Below, piece after piece: positions 30,514-42,911 of a stretch of 64,000 nucleotides of DNA; positions within the stretch are counted from its first letter, which is position 1, and each line of letters opens with the position of its first letter. The stretch lies in assembly GCF_008329905.1 (NCBI RefSeq), contig NZ_CP032155.1, positions 2,604,001 through 2,668,000 on the forward strand. The letters run 5' to 3'. This DNA is from Mycobacterium sp. ELW1. Lineage in GTDB: Bacteria; Actinomycetota; Actinomycetes; Mycobacteriales; Mycobacteriaceae. Under the pieces are notes generated by a model. The model saw only the letters and a list, made by a program, of their open reading frames with translations, searched no databases and was not told the origin of the DNA. The position numbers and the translations under genes were made by a program.

Positions 30514-30519
30514 CACAAT
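30514..30519 (+). promoter_or_regulatory. -10 element of the HAD phosphatase gene
   Basis: CACAAT followed by 7 bases and GTG 30527. This favours a leaderless start at 30527 over the in-frame GTG 30521, which lies only 1 base after the hexamer. Confidence 0.4.
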
Positions 30520-30526
30520 CGTGGGC

Positions 30527-31210
30527 GTGCGAGCGGTGTTATGGGACATGGACGGCACTCTCGTCGACTCCGAAAAGCTCTGGGACGTCGCGATCAACGA
30601 GCTGTACAACCGCCACGGCCGGGTGTTGTCACCGGAGGTTCGCGACGCCACGGTCGGCGGCTCGGCCGACGGGGTGATCCGGATCGTGTTCGCCGACCTC
30701 GGTCTGGATCCGCACCCGGGCCACATGGCCGAGGTCGCCGACTGGATGCACGAGTACGTCGGAGAATTGTTTTCGACCGGGCTGCCGTGGTGTCCGGGCG
30801 CCCGGGAACTGCTCGACGCGCTGCGGGCCGCCGACGTACCGATGGCGCTGGTGACCAACACTCGTCGGGACCTGACCGAGAATGCGCTGAATAGCATTGG
30901 CAGGCATTATTTTTCGGCCACGGTGTGCGGCGACGAGGTGCCCGAGGGCAAGCCCGCGCCGGACATCTACCTGCGCGCCGCCGAGCTACTCGGGTTCGCG
31001 ACCGGGCAGTGTCTGGCCATCGAGGACTCGGTCACCGGCACCGCCGCCGCCGAAGACGCCGGCTGCCCGGTGCTCGTGGTGCCCAACGAAGTCGACGTGC
31101 CCGCCACCCCTGGCCGACAGCACGTTTCATCGCTCGCGGGGCTGGGCATCCCGCAGCTGCGTCAGATCTATACGGACCTGCGGCTGGGGCTGGGCGAACG
31201 CTCGGCGTGA
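30527..31210 (+). CDS. HAD-superfamily phosphatase (subfamily IA)
   Basis: 227 residues from GTG 30527 (229 from GTG 30521). Motif I WDMDGTLVDSE with both catalytic Asp, motif II Thr in VTNTRRD, motif III Lys in EVPEGKPAPDIYL, and motif IV EDSVTGTAAA. A helical cap lies between motifs I and II. These enzymes dephosphorylate sugar phosphates, phosphoglycolate or similar compounds. Its position beside zwf/gnd and the glucose permease suggests a sugar-phosphate substrate, but this is inference only. Confidence 0.88.
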   Translation: MRAVLWDMDGTLVDSEKLWDVAINELYNRHGRVLSPEVRDATVGGSADGVIRIVFADLGLDPHPGHMAEVADWMHEYVGELFSTGLPWCPGARELLDALRAADVPMALVTNTRRDLTENALNSIGRHYFSATVCGDEVPEGKPAPDIYLRAAELLGFATGQCLAIEDSVTGTAAAEDAGCPVLVVPNEVDVPATPGRQHVSSLAGLGIPQLRQIYTDLRLGLGERSA

Positions 31211-31259
31211 ACGGCTGACCGATATCTGCGTGCTGCGGCTGCGACTGTGCAATCGTAGT

Positions 31260-31275
31260 TGTGATCAGGATCGCA
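31260..31275 (+). promoter_or_regulatory. CRP-like site upstream of glcP
   Basis: TGTGA-N6-TCGCA differs at one position from the mycobacterial CRP consensus TGTGA-N6-TCACA. It overlaps the likely transcript start (a TGCAAT -10 at 31248-31253 predicts +1 near 31261), so binding would repress. cAMP control would fit glucose uptake. Motif match by eye only. Confidence 0.35.
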
Positions 31276-31296
31276 GTGCTGCGGAAAGGACGCCTC

Positions 31297-32763
31297 ATGG
31301 CCGGCCAGGGACCCACCAGCGACGAACCCACAGGACTCGAGGACGCTGACTTCTCCTCGGGTGGCACGGCGGTCCGGATAGCCTCGGTCGCCGCCCTGGG
31401 CGGCCTGCTCTTCGGCTACGACAGCGCCGTCATCAACGGTGCGGTCGACTCGATCCAGTCGGACTTCGGCATCGGTAACACCGAACTCGGCTTCGCCGTC
31501 GCGTCGGCGTTGCTCGGCGCCGCGGCCGGTGCGATGTCCGCGGGCCGGATCGCCGACCGCATCGGCCGGATCTCGGTCATGAAGATCGCGGCGGTGTTCT
31601 TCCTCGTCAGCGCCATCGGCACCGGGCTCGCACCGAATGTCGTGACAGTTGTCATCTTCCGGATCGTCGGCGGCATCGGCGTCGGCATCGCCTCGGTGAT
31701 CGCGCCGGCCTACATCGCCGAGACCTCTCCGCCGCGCATTCGTGGCCGGCTCGGCTCACTACAACAGCTCGCCATCGTCTCCGGCATCTTCCTGTCGTTC
31801 GTGGTGAACTGGCTCCTCCAGCACGCGGCCGGCGGCCCGAACAAGGAACTGTGGCTGCACCTCGACGCCTGGCGATGGATGTTCCTGGCGATGGCCATCC
31901 CCGCGGTGCTGTACGGAGCGTTGGCGTTCACCATCCCGGAGTCGCCGCGGTATCTGGTGGCCAGTCACAAGATTCCCGAGGCGCGCCGGGTGCTGAGCAT
32001 GCTGCTGGGTGAGAAGAACCTCGAGATCACCATCAGCCGCATCCGCGAGACCCTGGAGCGGGAGGACAAGCCCTCGTGGCGGGACCTTCGCAAGCCCAGC
32101 GGTGGGCTCTACGGCATCGTCTGGGTCGGCCTGGGGCTGTCGATCTTCCAACAGTTCGTCGGCATCAACGTGATCTTCTACTACTCGAATGTGCTGTGGC
32201 AGGCCGTCGGATTCGACGCCGACCAGTCGGCCATCTACACCGTGATCACGTCGGTGGTGAACGTGGCGACCACGCTGATCGCGATCGCGCTGATCGACAA
32301 GATCGGGCGCAAGCCGCTGTTGTTGATCGGCTCTTCCGGGATGGCGGTCACCTTGATCACGATGGCGATCATCTTCGCCAACGCGACTCTGGTCGACGGC
32401 AAGCCGAACCTGCCGGGTGCCTCCGGGGTCATCGCGTTGATCGCCGCGAACCTCTTCGTGGTCGCGTTCGGCATGTCCTGGGGGCCGGTCGTCTGGGTGC
32501 TGCTGGGTGAGATGTTCCCGAACCGCATCCGTGCGGCCGCACTCGGCCTGGCGGCGGCGGGTCAGTGGGCGGCGAACTGGTTGATCACGGTCACGTTCCC
32601 CGGCCTGCGTGAGCACCTGGGCCTGGCGTACGGCTTCTACGGGCTGTGCGCGATCCTCTCGGGGCTGTTCGTGTGGAAGTGGGTCATGGAGACCAAGGGC
32701 GTCTCGCTCGAGGACATGCACGCTGAAGTCCTGCACGAGGACAAGTCGGCGCGCTCCGGCTAG
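31297..32763 (+). CDS. glcP: MFS sugar:proton symporter, GlcP-type glucose permease
   Basis: 488 residues from ATG 31297, SD GGAAAGGA. Twelve transmembrane segments. Sugar-porter signatures: GGLLFGYDSAVINGA (TM1), GRIADRIGR, PESPRYL after TM6, QQFVGINVIFYYS (TM7, sugar binding), DKIGRKPLLLIG and the C-terminal WVMETKG. GlcP is the main glucose transporter of M. smegmatis, encoded close to metH and hisG, and this locus fits. The frame is open from GTG 31261, but the SD and the homology support 31297. It imports glucose that the neighbouring zwf/gnd products would metabolise. Confidence 0.9.
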   Translation: MAGQGPTSDEPTGLEDADFSSGGTAVRIASVAALGGLLFGYDSAVINGAVDSIQSDFGIGNTELGFAVASALLGAAAGAMSAGRIADRIGRISVMKIAAVFFLVSAIGTGLAPNVVTVVIFRIVGGIGVGIASVIAPAYIAETSPPRIRGRLGSLQQLAIVSGIFLSFVVNWLLQHAAGGPNKELWLHLDAWRWMFLAMAIPAVLYGALAFTIPESPRYLVASHKIPEARRVLSMLLGEKNLEITISRIRETLEREDKPSWRDLRKPSGGLYGIVWVGLGLSIFQQFVGINVIFYYSNVLWQAVGFDADQSAIYTVITSVVNVATTLIAIALIDKIGRKPLLLIGSSGMAVTLITMAIIFANATLVDGKPNLPGASGVIALIAANLFVVAFGMSWGPVVWVLLGEMFPNRIRAAALGLAAAGQWAANWLITVTFPGLREHLGLAYGFYGLCAILSGLFVWKWVMETKGVSLEDMHAEVLHEDKSARSG

Positions 32764-32769
32764 CCGAGG

Positions 32770-33357
32770 TCAGGGGACGTCGGTGTACTGCCAGCTCGCC
32801 CCGGTGTTGGAGAAGGTGAAGCCCTTGCCGGTCTGTTCGCTCAGGCAGGAGATGCCGGTCTGCTGTTGAATATTGCAGCGGAATCCGGCAGCCGCGAGAA
32901 TCTTGTTGAACGGCAACGTCTTCGGCACACCCGACGGCTGGGTGAACTGGTCGGCCGGTATCCGGGCGAACTGGGGGTCGTCTTGGGTGTAGACCACGAC
33001 CGAGTTGGGTGCCGCGCTTTGCCCGTCGGCGTCGGTCACCGTGTCCGGCGCACCGGTCACCCCGATGCGGCCGGTTCCCGAGCTCGACTGGCAGCCGGCC
33101 CAGGTGCGGGGGACGATCACGCAGCGCCAGCTGCCGCTCGGGCTGGTGAAGTAGTAGCCCGAGTGGTCGTCGTCGGTCCGGGTGTAGAAGTCGAATGCGT
33201 TGACCAGTTTGTCATTGCTGGGTCGCGCTGAACTGGTGGCTGCCGGTGGTGGAGCCGTTTGCTCACTGGTCTCTTTGGTGGTGACGATCGGGTTGGAACA
33301 GCCGGCCAGGGCCACGACGGCGGCGCCCAGGACGAACAGTGGCCGGGATACTCGCAC
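32770..33357 (-). CDS. hypothetical lipoprotein
   Basis: 195 residues from GTG 33357 with a lipoprotein signal peptide, ALAGC (Cys about 20), then a Thr/Pro/Ser-rich linker. The mature part has four Cys in a WRCVIVPRTWAGC and FRCNIQQQTGISC pattern, likely two disulfides, and ends in TFSNTGASWQY. I recognise it only as an actinobacterial envelope lipoprotein of unknown function. Convergent with glcP (6-base gap) and divergent from hisE. Confidence 0.75.
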   Translation of the reverse strand: MRVSRPLFVLGAAVVALAGCSNPIVTTKETSEQTAPPPAATSSARPSNDKLVNAFDFYTRTDDDHSGYYFTSPSGSWRCVIVPRTWAGCQSSSGTGRIGVTGAPDTVTDADGQSAAPNSVVVYTQDDPQFARIPADQFTQPSGVPKTLPFNKILAAAGFRCNIQQQTGISCLSEQTGKGFTFSNTGASWQYTDVP

Positions 33358-33386
33358 GAGACGCCAGCCTAGTGGCCGACCGGAAA

Positions 33387-33401
33387 CCGCCGTGACGGCG
33401 G
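33387..33401. promoter_or_regulatory. GC palindrome in the hisE/lipoprotein divergent region
   Basis: CCGCCGT-G-ACGGCGG, a perfect 7-bp inverted repeat about 10 bases upstream of ATG 33412 (hisE). It could be an operator or a small hairpin in the hisEG leader; no function is shown by the sequence. Confidence 0.3.
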
Positions 33402-33411
33402 CTGCACCCGC

Positions 33412-33693
33412 ATGGAACAATCGCAGGCCGTGAAGACCTTCGAGGAACTGTTCGCCGAACTGGGGGAGCGCGCCCGCACCCGACCGGCGGGCAGCGCCAC
33501 CGTCGCCGCGCTGGACGCCGGTGTGCACACCCTCGGCAAGAAGATCCTCGAAGAGGCCGGCGAGGTATGGCTGGCCGCCGAGCACGAATCCGACGAGGCG
33601 CTGGCCGAGGAGATCAGCCAGTTGTTCTACTGGGCGCAGGTGCTGATGGTGGCCCGTGGCCTGACCCTCGATGACGTCTACTCCAAGCTCTAG
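33412..33693 (+). CDS. hisE: phosphoribosyl-ATP diphosphatase
   Basis: 93 residues, all-alpha MazG-like fold. [18 protein letters not shown] carries the metal-binding EExxE-type motif, and [18 protein letters not shown] is the second motif. Second step of histidine synthesis: PR-ATP to PR-AMP and pyrophosphate. Directly followed by hisG, which catalyses the step before; same arrangement as Rv2122c-Rv2121c. Confidence 0.96.
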   Translation: MEQSQAVKTFEELFAELGERARTRPAGSATVAALDAGVHTLGKKILEEAGEVWLAAEHESDEALAEEISQLFYWAQVLMVARGLTLDDVYSKL

Positions 33694-33702
33694 GTGGCTG
33701 CC

Positions 33703-34557
33703 ATGTTGCGCGTTGCGGTACCCAACAAGGGCGCACTGTCCGAATCCGCCGCCGAGATCCTGTCCGAGGCCGGCTACCGGCGGCGCACCGACCCCAAGGA
33801 CCTCACCGTCATCGACCCGGCCAACGGCGTCGAGTTCTTCTTCCTGCGGCCCAAGGACATCGCGATCTACGTCGGCTCGGGACAGCTCGACTTCGGGATC
33901 ACCGGCCGTGATCTGGCTGCCGAATCCGACGCCCCGGTGACCGAGCGGCTGGCGCTGGGCTTCGGCTCATCCAGCTTCCGCTACGCCGCACCGGCCGGGC
34001 GGGAATGGACGGTGGCCGACCTGGCGGGCAAGCGCATCGCCACCGCCTACCCGAACCTGGTCCGAAAAGACTTGGCGAGCAAGGGAATCGAGGCGACCGT
34101 CATCCGCCTCGATGGGGCGGTCGAGATCTCGATACAGCTCGGCGTGGCTGACGCGATCGCCGACGTGGTCGGTTCGGGCCGGACCCTGCGGCTGCACGAT
34201 CTGGTGGCTTTCGGTGAGACGCTGTGCGATTCGGAAGCGGTGCTGATCGAACAGGCCGGCAATGGTGACGGCCCCAACCGCGCCGCCCGCGACCAACTGG
34301 CGGCCCGCGTCCAGGGCGTGGTGTTCGGCCAGCAGTACCTGATGCTCGACTACGACTGCCCGCGTTCGGTGCTCGAGCGTGCCACCGCGGTCACCCCCGG
34401 CCTGGAGTCACCCACCATCGCGCCGCTGGCCGACCCGGACTGGGTGGCGGTGCGTGCCCTGGTCCCGCGTCGCGACGTGAACGCGATCATGGACGAGCTT
34501 GCCGCCATCGGCGCCAAGGCGATTCTGGCCTCCGACATCAGGTTCTGCCGCTTCTGA
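33703..34557 (+). CDS. hisG: ATP phosphoribosyltransferase (long form)
   Basis: 284 residues from ATG 33703, the same length as the characterised M. tuberculosis enzyme; GTG 33694 is an in-frame alternative. First and committed step of histidine synthesis. Catalytic lobes with [26 protein letters not shown] and the PRPP loop [15 protein letters not shown] (about 150-165). The C-terminal ACT-like regulatory domain (about 212-284, [23 protein letters not shown]) mediates feedback inhibition by histidine. Ten bases after the hisE stop. Confidence 0.97.
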   Translation: MLRVAVPNKGALSESAAEILSEAGYRRRTDPKDLTVIDPANGVEFFFLRPKDIAIYVGSGQLDFGITGRDLAAESDAPVTERLALGFGSSSFRYAAPAGREWTVADLAGKRIATAYPNLVRKDLASKGIEATVIRLDGAVEISIQLGVADAIADVVGSGRTLRLHDLVAFGETLCDSEAVLIEQAGNGDGPNRAARDQLAARVQGVVFGQQYLMLDYDCPRSVLERATAVTPGLESPTIAPLADPDWVAVRALVPRRDVNAIMDELAAIGAKAILASDIRFCRF

Positions 34558-34626
34558 GGTTGGCCCGGCCAGGCGGGCGGCTGCGTGTTAGCGTCCCTTT
34601 AGTTGCCACCGGCCCGAAGGACCGCC

Positions 34627-35109
34627 ATGACGCACGTTCTCGTTCTGTTGCTGGCCCTACTGATCGGCGTGGTCGCCGGACTGCGCGCGATGACCGCCCC
34701 CGCGGTCGTGGCGTGGGGTGCGTTTCTCGGGTGGATCGATGTCACCGGCAAATGGTCGGAGTGGGTGGGCAGCTGGATCACCGTGGCCGTGCTGACGGTC
34801 CTGTTGTTCGTCGAACTCGTCACCGATCAGCTACCGAAGACGCCCAGCCGCAAGACCACACCGCAGTTTCTGACCCGCCTGCTCACCGGTGCGTTCGCCG
34901 GCGCGGTGATCGGCAGCGCCTTCTTCCACACGTTCAGTTCCGTGGGCGCCGGCATCATCGGCGCCGTACTGGGCACCCTCGGTGGCTACGAGGCACGCTC
35001 ACGCCTCGTCGCGGCCAACGGGGGTCGTGATCTTCCGGTCGCGATCGCCGAGGACGTGCTCGCGGTGGGCGGTGGCTTCCTGGTTGCCTATCTGGTCAGT
35101 CTTCTGTGA
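34627..35109 (+). CDS. DUF4126 membrane protein
   Basis: 160 residues, four hydrophobic segments (LVLLLALLIGVVAGLRA, ITVAVLTVLLFVELV, GAFAGAVIGSAFFHTF, IIGAVLGTLGGYEAR) and a C-terminal fifth. The motif GLRAMTAPAVVAW near the N-terminus and LPKTPSRT-like loops fit DUF4126. Counterpart of Rv2120c, next to hisG in both. The role is unknown. The stop overlaps the next GTG by 4 bases (GTGA). Confidence 0.85.
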   Translation: MTHVLVLLLALLIGVVAGLRAMTAPAVVAWGAFLGWIDVTGKWSEWVGSWITVAVLTVLLFVELVTDQLPKTPSRKTTPQFLTRLLTGAFAGAVIGSAFFHTFSSVGAGIIGAVLGTLGGYEARSRLVAANGGRDLPVAIAEDVLAVGGGFLVAYLVSLL

Positions 35110-36476
35110 CAGCCCACTACGACGCGATCATCGTCGGCGCCGGACAGGCCGGTCCGCCGTTGGCCGGGCGGCTGACGGACGCCGGCCAGACCGTCGCGGT
35201 GATCGAACGCAAACTCGTCGGCGGAACGTGCGTCAACTCCGGCTGCATACCGACCAAGACCCTGGTCGCCAGCGCGCACACCGCCCACACCGCACGCCGC
35301 GGTGCTGACTACGGGGTGTCCACCGGCGAAGTGTCGGTCGATATGGCAAAAGTCAAGGCGCGCAAGGACGGAATCGTGCTCGGCGACCGCAGTGGCGTCG
35401 AATCGTGGATCGAGGGCATGCCGGGCTGCACGCTGATCCGCGGCCACGCCCGCTTCGAGGACCCGCACACCATTCGCGTCGGTGACGATGTCCTGACAGC
35501 CGACCGGATCTTCCTCAACGTCGGCGGCCGGGCGGTGGTGCCCGAGCTGCCGGGACTGTCCGGCATCGATTACCTGACCAATGTCGGCATCCTGGAACTC
35601 GACACGATTCCCGAACACCTGGTGATCGTCGGCGGTAGCTACATCGGGCTGGAGTTCGCCCAGATGTACCGGCGGTTCGGCGCTCGTGTCACCGTGCTCG
35701 AGCGGGGGCCGCGGCTCACGCCGCGCGAGGACGAGGATGTCTCGGCGGCCATCGAGGACATCCTCACCGCCGAGGGCATCACGGTCGTCACCGGCGCATC
35801 CGATCTGCGATTCATCAAGCGCGACAACGGTTTCGAGGTGATTCCGTACGACGGGGCGAAGCCCATCGCCGGGTCACACCTATTGGTGGCCGTGGGCCGC
35901 CAGCCCAACACCGATGACCTGGGCTTGGACCGGGCCGGTGTCGAGGTCGACGGCCGGGGCTACATCGTCGTCGACGACCAACTTCGCACCAGCGCCGAGC
36001 ACATCTGGGCGATGGGGGACTGTAACGGCAAGGGCGCCTTCACCCACACCTCCTATAACGACTTCGAGATCGTCGCGGCCAACCTGCTCGACGACGATCC
36101 GCGCCGGGTCAGCGACCGGGTACCGACCTACGCGCTCTACATCGACCCGCCGCTGGGCCGGGCCGGCATGACCGTCGACCAGGTGCGTAAGTCCGGCCGT
36201 CGTGCCTTGGTCGGCAGACGGCCGATGACCAGGGTCGGCCGGGCGGTGGAAAAGGGTGAGACCCAGGGCTTTATGCAGATCGTCGTCGACGCCGACACCG
36301 AGGAGATCCTCGGCGCGGCGGTCCTCGGGGTCGGCGGCGACGAGGTCATCCATTCGATCCTCGACATCATGTCGGCCAACAAGCCCTACACCACGATCTC
36401 GCGCACCATGCACATCCACCCGACCGTCAGCGAGCTGGTGCCGACCATGCTCCAGGAGATGACGCCGCTCACCTAG
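35106..36476 (+). CDS. FAD-dependent pyridine nucleotide-disulfide oxidoreductase (MerA/Lpd-like)
   Basis: 456 residues. FAD motif VGAGQAGPPLAG, redox-active CVNSGC (Cys42 and Cys47), NADPH motif IVGGSYIGLEFAQMYRRFG, second FAD motif AMGDCNGKGAFTHTSYND, and dimerisation-domain His/Glu pair in MHIHPTVSELVP. The fold is that of mercuric, glutathione and mycothione reductases and lipoamide dehydrogenases. The vicinal Cys pair at the C-terminus and the NmerA domain of true mercuric reductase are absent, so MerA activity is unlikely. Substrate unknown. Coupled to the DUF4126 gene by a 4-base overlap; the 3' end overlaps the convergent gene by 8 bases. Confidence 0.88.
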   Translation: MTAHYDAIIVGAGQAGPPLAGRLTDAGQTVAVIERKLVGGTCVNSGCIPTKTLVASAHTAHTARRGADYGVSTGEVSVDMAKVKARKDGIVLGDRSGVESWIEGMPGCTLIRGHARFEDPHTIRVGDDVLTADRIFLNVGGRAVVPELPGLSGIDYLTNVGILELDTIPEHLVIVGGSYIGLEFAQMYRRFGARVTVLERGPRLTPREDEDVSAAIEDILTAEGITVVTGASDLRFIKRDNGFEVIPYDGAKPIAGSHLLVAVGRQPNTDDLGLDRAGVEVDGRGYIVVDDQLRTSAEHIWAMGDCNGKGAFTHTSYNDFEIVAANLLDDDPRRVSDRVPTYALYIDPPLGRAGMTVDQVRKSGRRALVGRRPMTRVGRAVEKGETQGFMQIVVDADTEEILGAAVLGVGGDEVIHSILDIMSANKPYTTISRTMHIHPTVSELVPTMLQEMTPLT

Positions 36477-37299
36477 GAGTGCGTTCCCGCTTGCTGCCGG
36501 CAACGCCTTTGGCCGCAGTGTGCTTCGCGCCCGTTGCGGCGGCGGGCGGGGTGGCGGCAGCGCCGCCTGCTTTGACTCCGTTGATGTTGAAGCCGGGTCC
36601 GGACCTCAGCAGGAACTGGTTGCTGGTGAACAATGCCCCGGCGACCGCCACGGGGCCGTTACCGGCCTGAACCTTGTTATTCGAGCCCAACACACTGAAA
36701 ACCGAGTTCGCCGCGCCTTGCGGGGTGGTCGTGACGAACGCGTTGTACGTCCCGAGGTTGGTCGCGCTACTGAGCGTGCCGAAAGCATGGACAAAGCTCT
36801 GGTCGCCGGTGTTGAAGGCGGCATTGCCGTTGCCGAAACTCAGCACCTCGGACCCGCCGCCGAACAGGTTCACCGCGACGTTCGCGACGCCCAGGGCTTC
36901 GGCGTTGGAGCTTCCGATGGAGACCGCGAGATTCAACACTTCCGTGGGCGCCGCGCCGGCGTGGGTGTCGGCGTTGGGCCCGACCGACAGCGCCAGGCCC
37001 AGACTGGTGGCGACCGCCTTACTGCTGTTGCCGAGCGCAGTCGCAGATCCGAACCAGCCGAACGCGCCGGCGAAGGCCCCGTCGCCGAGGGCAAGCGCGG
37101 CGCCGAGGCCGCCCTCGGCGCGCGCTGACGCCGCCGACCCGAGCGCGATCGCAATCGTGGTCGGACTGCTGGTGCACTGTGCACTGTTGCCGAAGCCGAG
37201 CACCGATGCGCAACTGGCCTCCGCTGTCCCGCAGCCGAGCCCGATGGTCATGGTTCCGGCGGTCAGCGCGCCGAGTGCGATCGAGAAGTAGCGGTTCAT
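36469..37299 (-). CDS. exported Gly/Ala/Asn-rich low-complexity protein
   Basis: 276 residues. Sec signal peptide ending GTAEA near residue 28, two Cys soon after (SCASVLGFGNSAQC), then about 190 residues of imperfect short repeats rich in G, A, S, N (e.g. ALALGDGAFAGAFGWFGSATALGNSS, LSFGNGNAAFNTGDQSF). The pattern resembles stacked beta-turn or beta-roll repeats and is reminiscent of PE_PGRS/MPTR repeats without a PE or PPE domain. The tail is basic (KHTAAKGVAGSKRERTPR). Secreted or surface protein of unknown function. Divergent from the TM2 gene. Confidence 0.75.
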   Translation of the reverse strand: MNRYFSIALGALTAGTMTIGLGCGTAEASCASVLGFGNSAQCTSSPTTIAIALGSAASARAEGGLGAALALGDGAFAGAFGWFGSATALGNSSKAVATSLGLALSVGPNADTHAGAAPTEVLNLAVSIGSSNAEALGVANVAVNLFGGGSEVLSFGNGNAAFNTGDQSFVHAFGTLSSATNLGTYNAFVTTTPQGAANSVFSVLGSNNKVQAGNGPVAVAGALFTSNQFLLRSGPGFNINGVKAGGAAATPPAAATGAKHTAAKGVAGSKRERTPR

Positions 37300-37382
37300 G
37301 ACCGGAGAGATTATTGGCCCGCCAGCCGGTGAACTGACGTATCCGTAAAATTAGTTCCCTTCTCGGTGGGGCCTCGCTCTGG

Positions 37383-37388
37383 CATGCT
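37383..37388 (+). promoter_or_regulatory. -10 element of the TM2-domain gene
   Basis: CATGCT followed by 7 bases and ATG 37396; a likely leaderless promoter in the divergent region 37300-37395. Confidence 0.35.
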
Positions 37389-37395
37389 GTGGGGC

Positions 37396-37797
37396 ATGAC
37401 TGAGCCGCAGTTCGGAGGCACCGAGGGCGCCCCGCCGCCCAACTACCCGGCCCCGCCGAATTATCAGGCCCCGCCGAATTACCCGATGCCTCCGCAGTAT
37501 CCGGGCCCGGGTGGCTACGTGGATCCCTCAGCCCCCTTCGGCCGCCACCCGGTCACCGGTGAACCGCTGTCGGACAAATCCAAGATCGTCGCCGGGCTGC
37601 TGCAGCTGCTCGGACTGTTCGGTCTGGTCGGGATCGGCCGCATCTACCTCGGCTACACCGGGCTCGGGATCGCCCAACTGCTCGTCGGCCTCGTCACCTG
37701 CGGGATCGGCGCGGTCATCTGGGGGATCATCGACGGCGTCATGATCCTCACCGACAAGGTGCGCGACCCGCAGGGGCGCCCCCTGCGTGATGGGTAG
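37396..37797 (+). CDS. TM2-domain membrane protein
   Basis: 133 residues. The Pro/Tyr/Asn-rich N-terminus (about 1-55, repeating PPNYPAPPNY) is followed by a TM2 domain with two hydrophobic helices (IVAGLLQLLGLFGLVGIGRIYLGYTGLGIAQLLVGL and CGIGAVIWGIIDGVMIL). The GxGRxYLGxxxxGxxQ core and the Asp in IIDG are typical. Function unknown. Corresponds in position to the Rv1615/Rv1616 membrane-protein pair; it overlaps the next gene by 11 bases. Confidence 0.85.
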   Translation: MTEPQFGGTEGAPPPNYPAPPNYQAPPNYPMPPQYPGPGGYVDPSAPFGRHPVTGEPLSDKSKIVAGLLQLLGLFGLVGIGRIYLGYTGLGIAQLLVGLVTCGIGAVIWGIIDGVMILTDKVRDPQGRPLRDG

Positions 37798-38200
37798 CGT
37801 CGACCAACCTGGCAGAACCCGGCTGTACACCGGGGTCGCTACGGGTGTGCTGGCGCTCGGTGCTCTCACCTATGTCGGCATCGCCGACCCGCACCGGCCC
37901 GGCTCCCTGTTTCCACCATGCCCGTTCCGGTTGCTCACCGGCTGGAACTGCCCGGCGTGCGGTGGCCTGCGGATGACCCACGATCTGCTGCACGGTGACG
38001 TCGCCGCCGCTGTCGTCGACAACGTGTTCCTCCTCATCGGTCTGCCGCTGCTGGCCCTCTGGGCGATCTGGCGGATCCGGCGAGGGGAGCGGGCGTTTCC
38101 GCTGTCGGTGATCGTCGTGATCGCCGTCGCGGCGATCAGCTGGACGGTGATCCGGAACCTGCCGGGCTTCCCGCTGGTGCCCACAATTATTGGGCAGTGA
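37787..38200 (+). CDS. DUF2752 membrane protein
   Basis: 137 residues from GTG 37787 (ATG 37790 also possible). Three hydrophobic segments and the DUF2752 signature [27 protein letters not shown] near residue 46, with three Cys. The function is unknown; the Cys arrangement suggests metal or redox chemistry in or at the membrane. Coupled with the TM2 gene. Confidence 0.85.
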   Translation: MMGSVDQPGRTRLYTGVATGVLALGALTYVGIADPHRPGSLFPPCPFRLLTGWNCPACGGLRMTHDLLHGDVAAAVVDNVFLLIGLPLLALWAIWRIRRGERAFPLSVIVVIAVAAISWTVIRNLPGFPLVPTIIGQ

Positions 38201-38217
38201 TGCCGCGGGCACGCTGA

Positions 38218-38223
38218 TACACT
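38218..38223 (+). promoter_or_regulatory. candidate -10 element for gltBD
   Basis: TACACT (TANNNT) about 130 bases upstream of ATG 38350. It would give a leader of about 120 bases, which holds no recognised riboswitch. Confidence 0.25.
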
Positions 38224-38324
38224 CGGAACTCGAATATCGGGCCGGTGCAGTCCCAGACATCACACGTCAGACTGCGGTAAGGCCACTCATCACGCGCACG
38301 TCGCGCACAGCAGCTTTCCGCCGC

Positions 38325-42903
<4,579 letters not shown>

Positions 42904-42911
<8 letters not shown>

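Noticed and set aside
35106..36476. Mercuric reductase merA
   Set aside because: The C-terminal vicinal Cys pair and NmerA domain are missing, and no mer regulator or transporter is nearby.
37420..37520. Short tandem repeats (CCGCCGAATTAC-like) as a CRISPR or minisatellite
   Set aside because: They are codon repeats for the Pro/Asn/Tyr-rich tail of the TM2 protein.
38190..38324. Longer N-terminus of GltB from TTG/ATT-region starts
   Set aside because: No homology, no SD; it spans the DUF2752 3' end and the intergenic leader.
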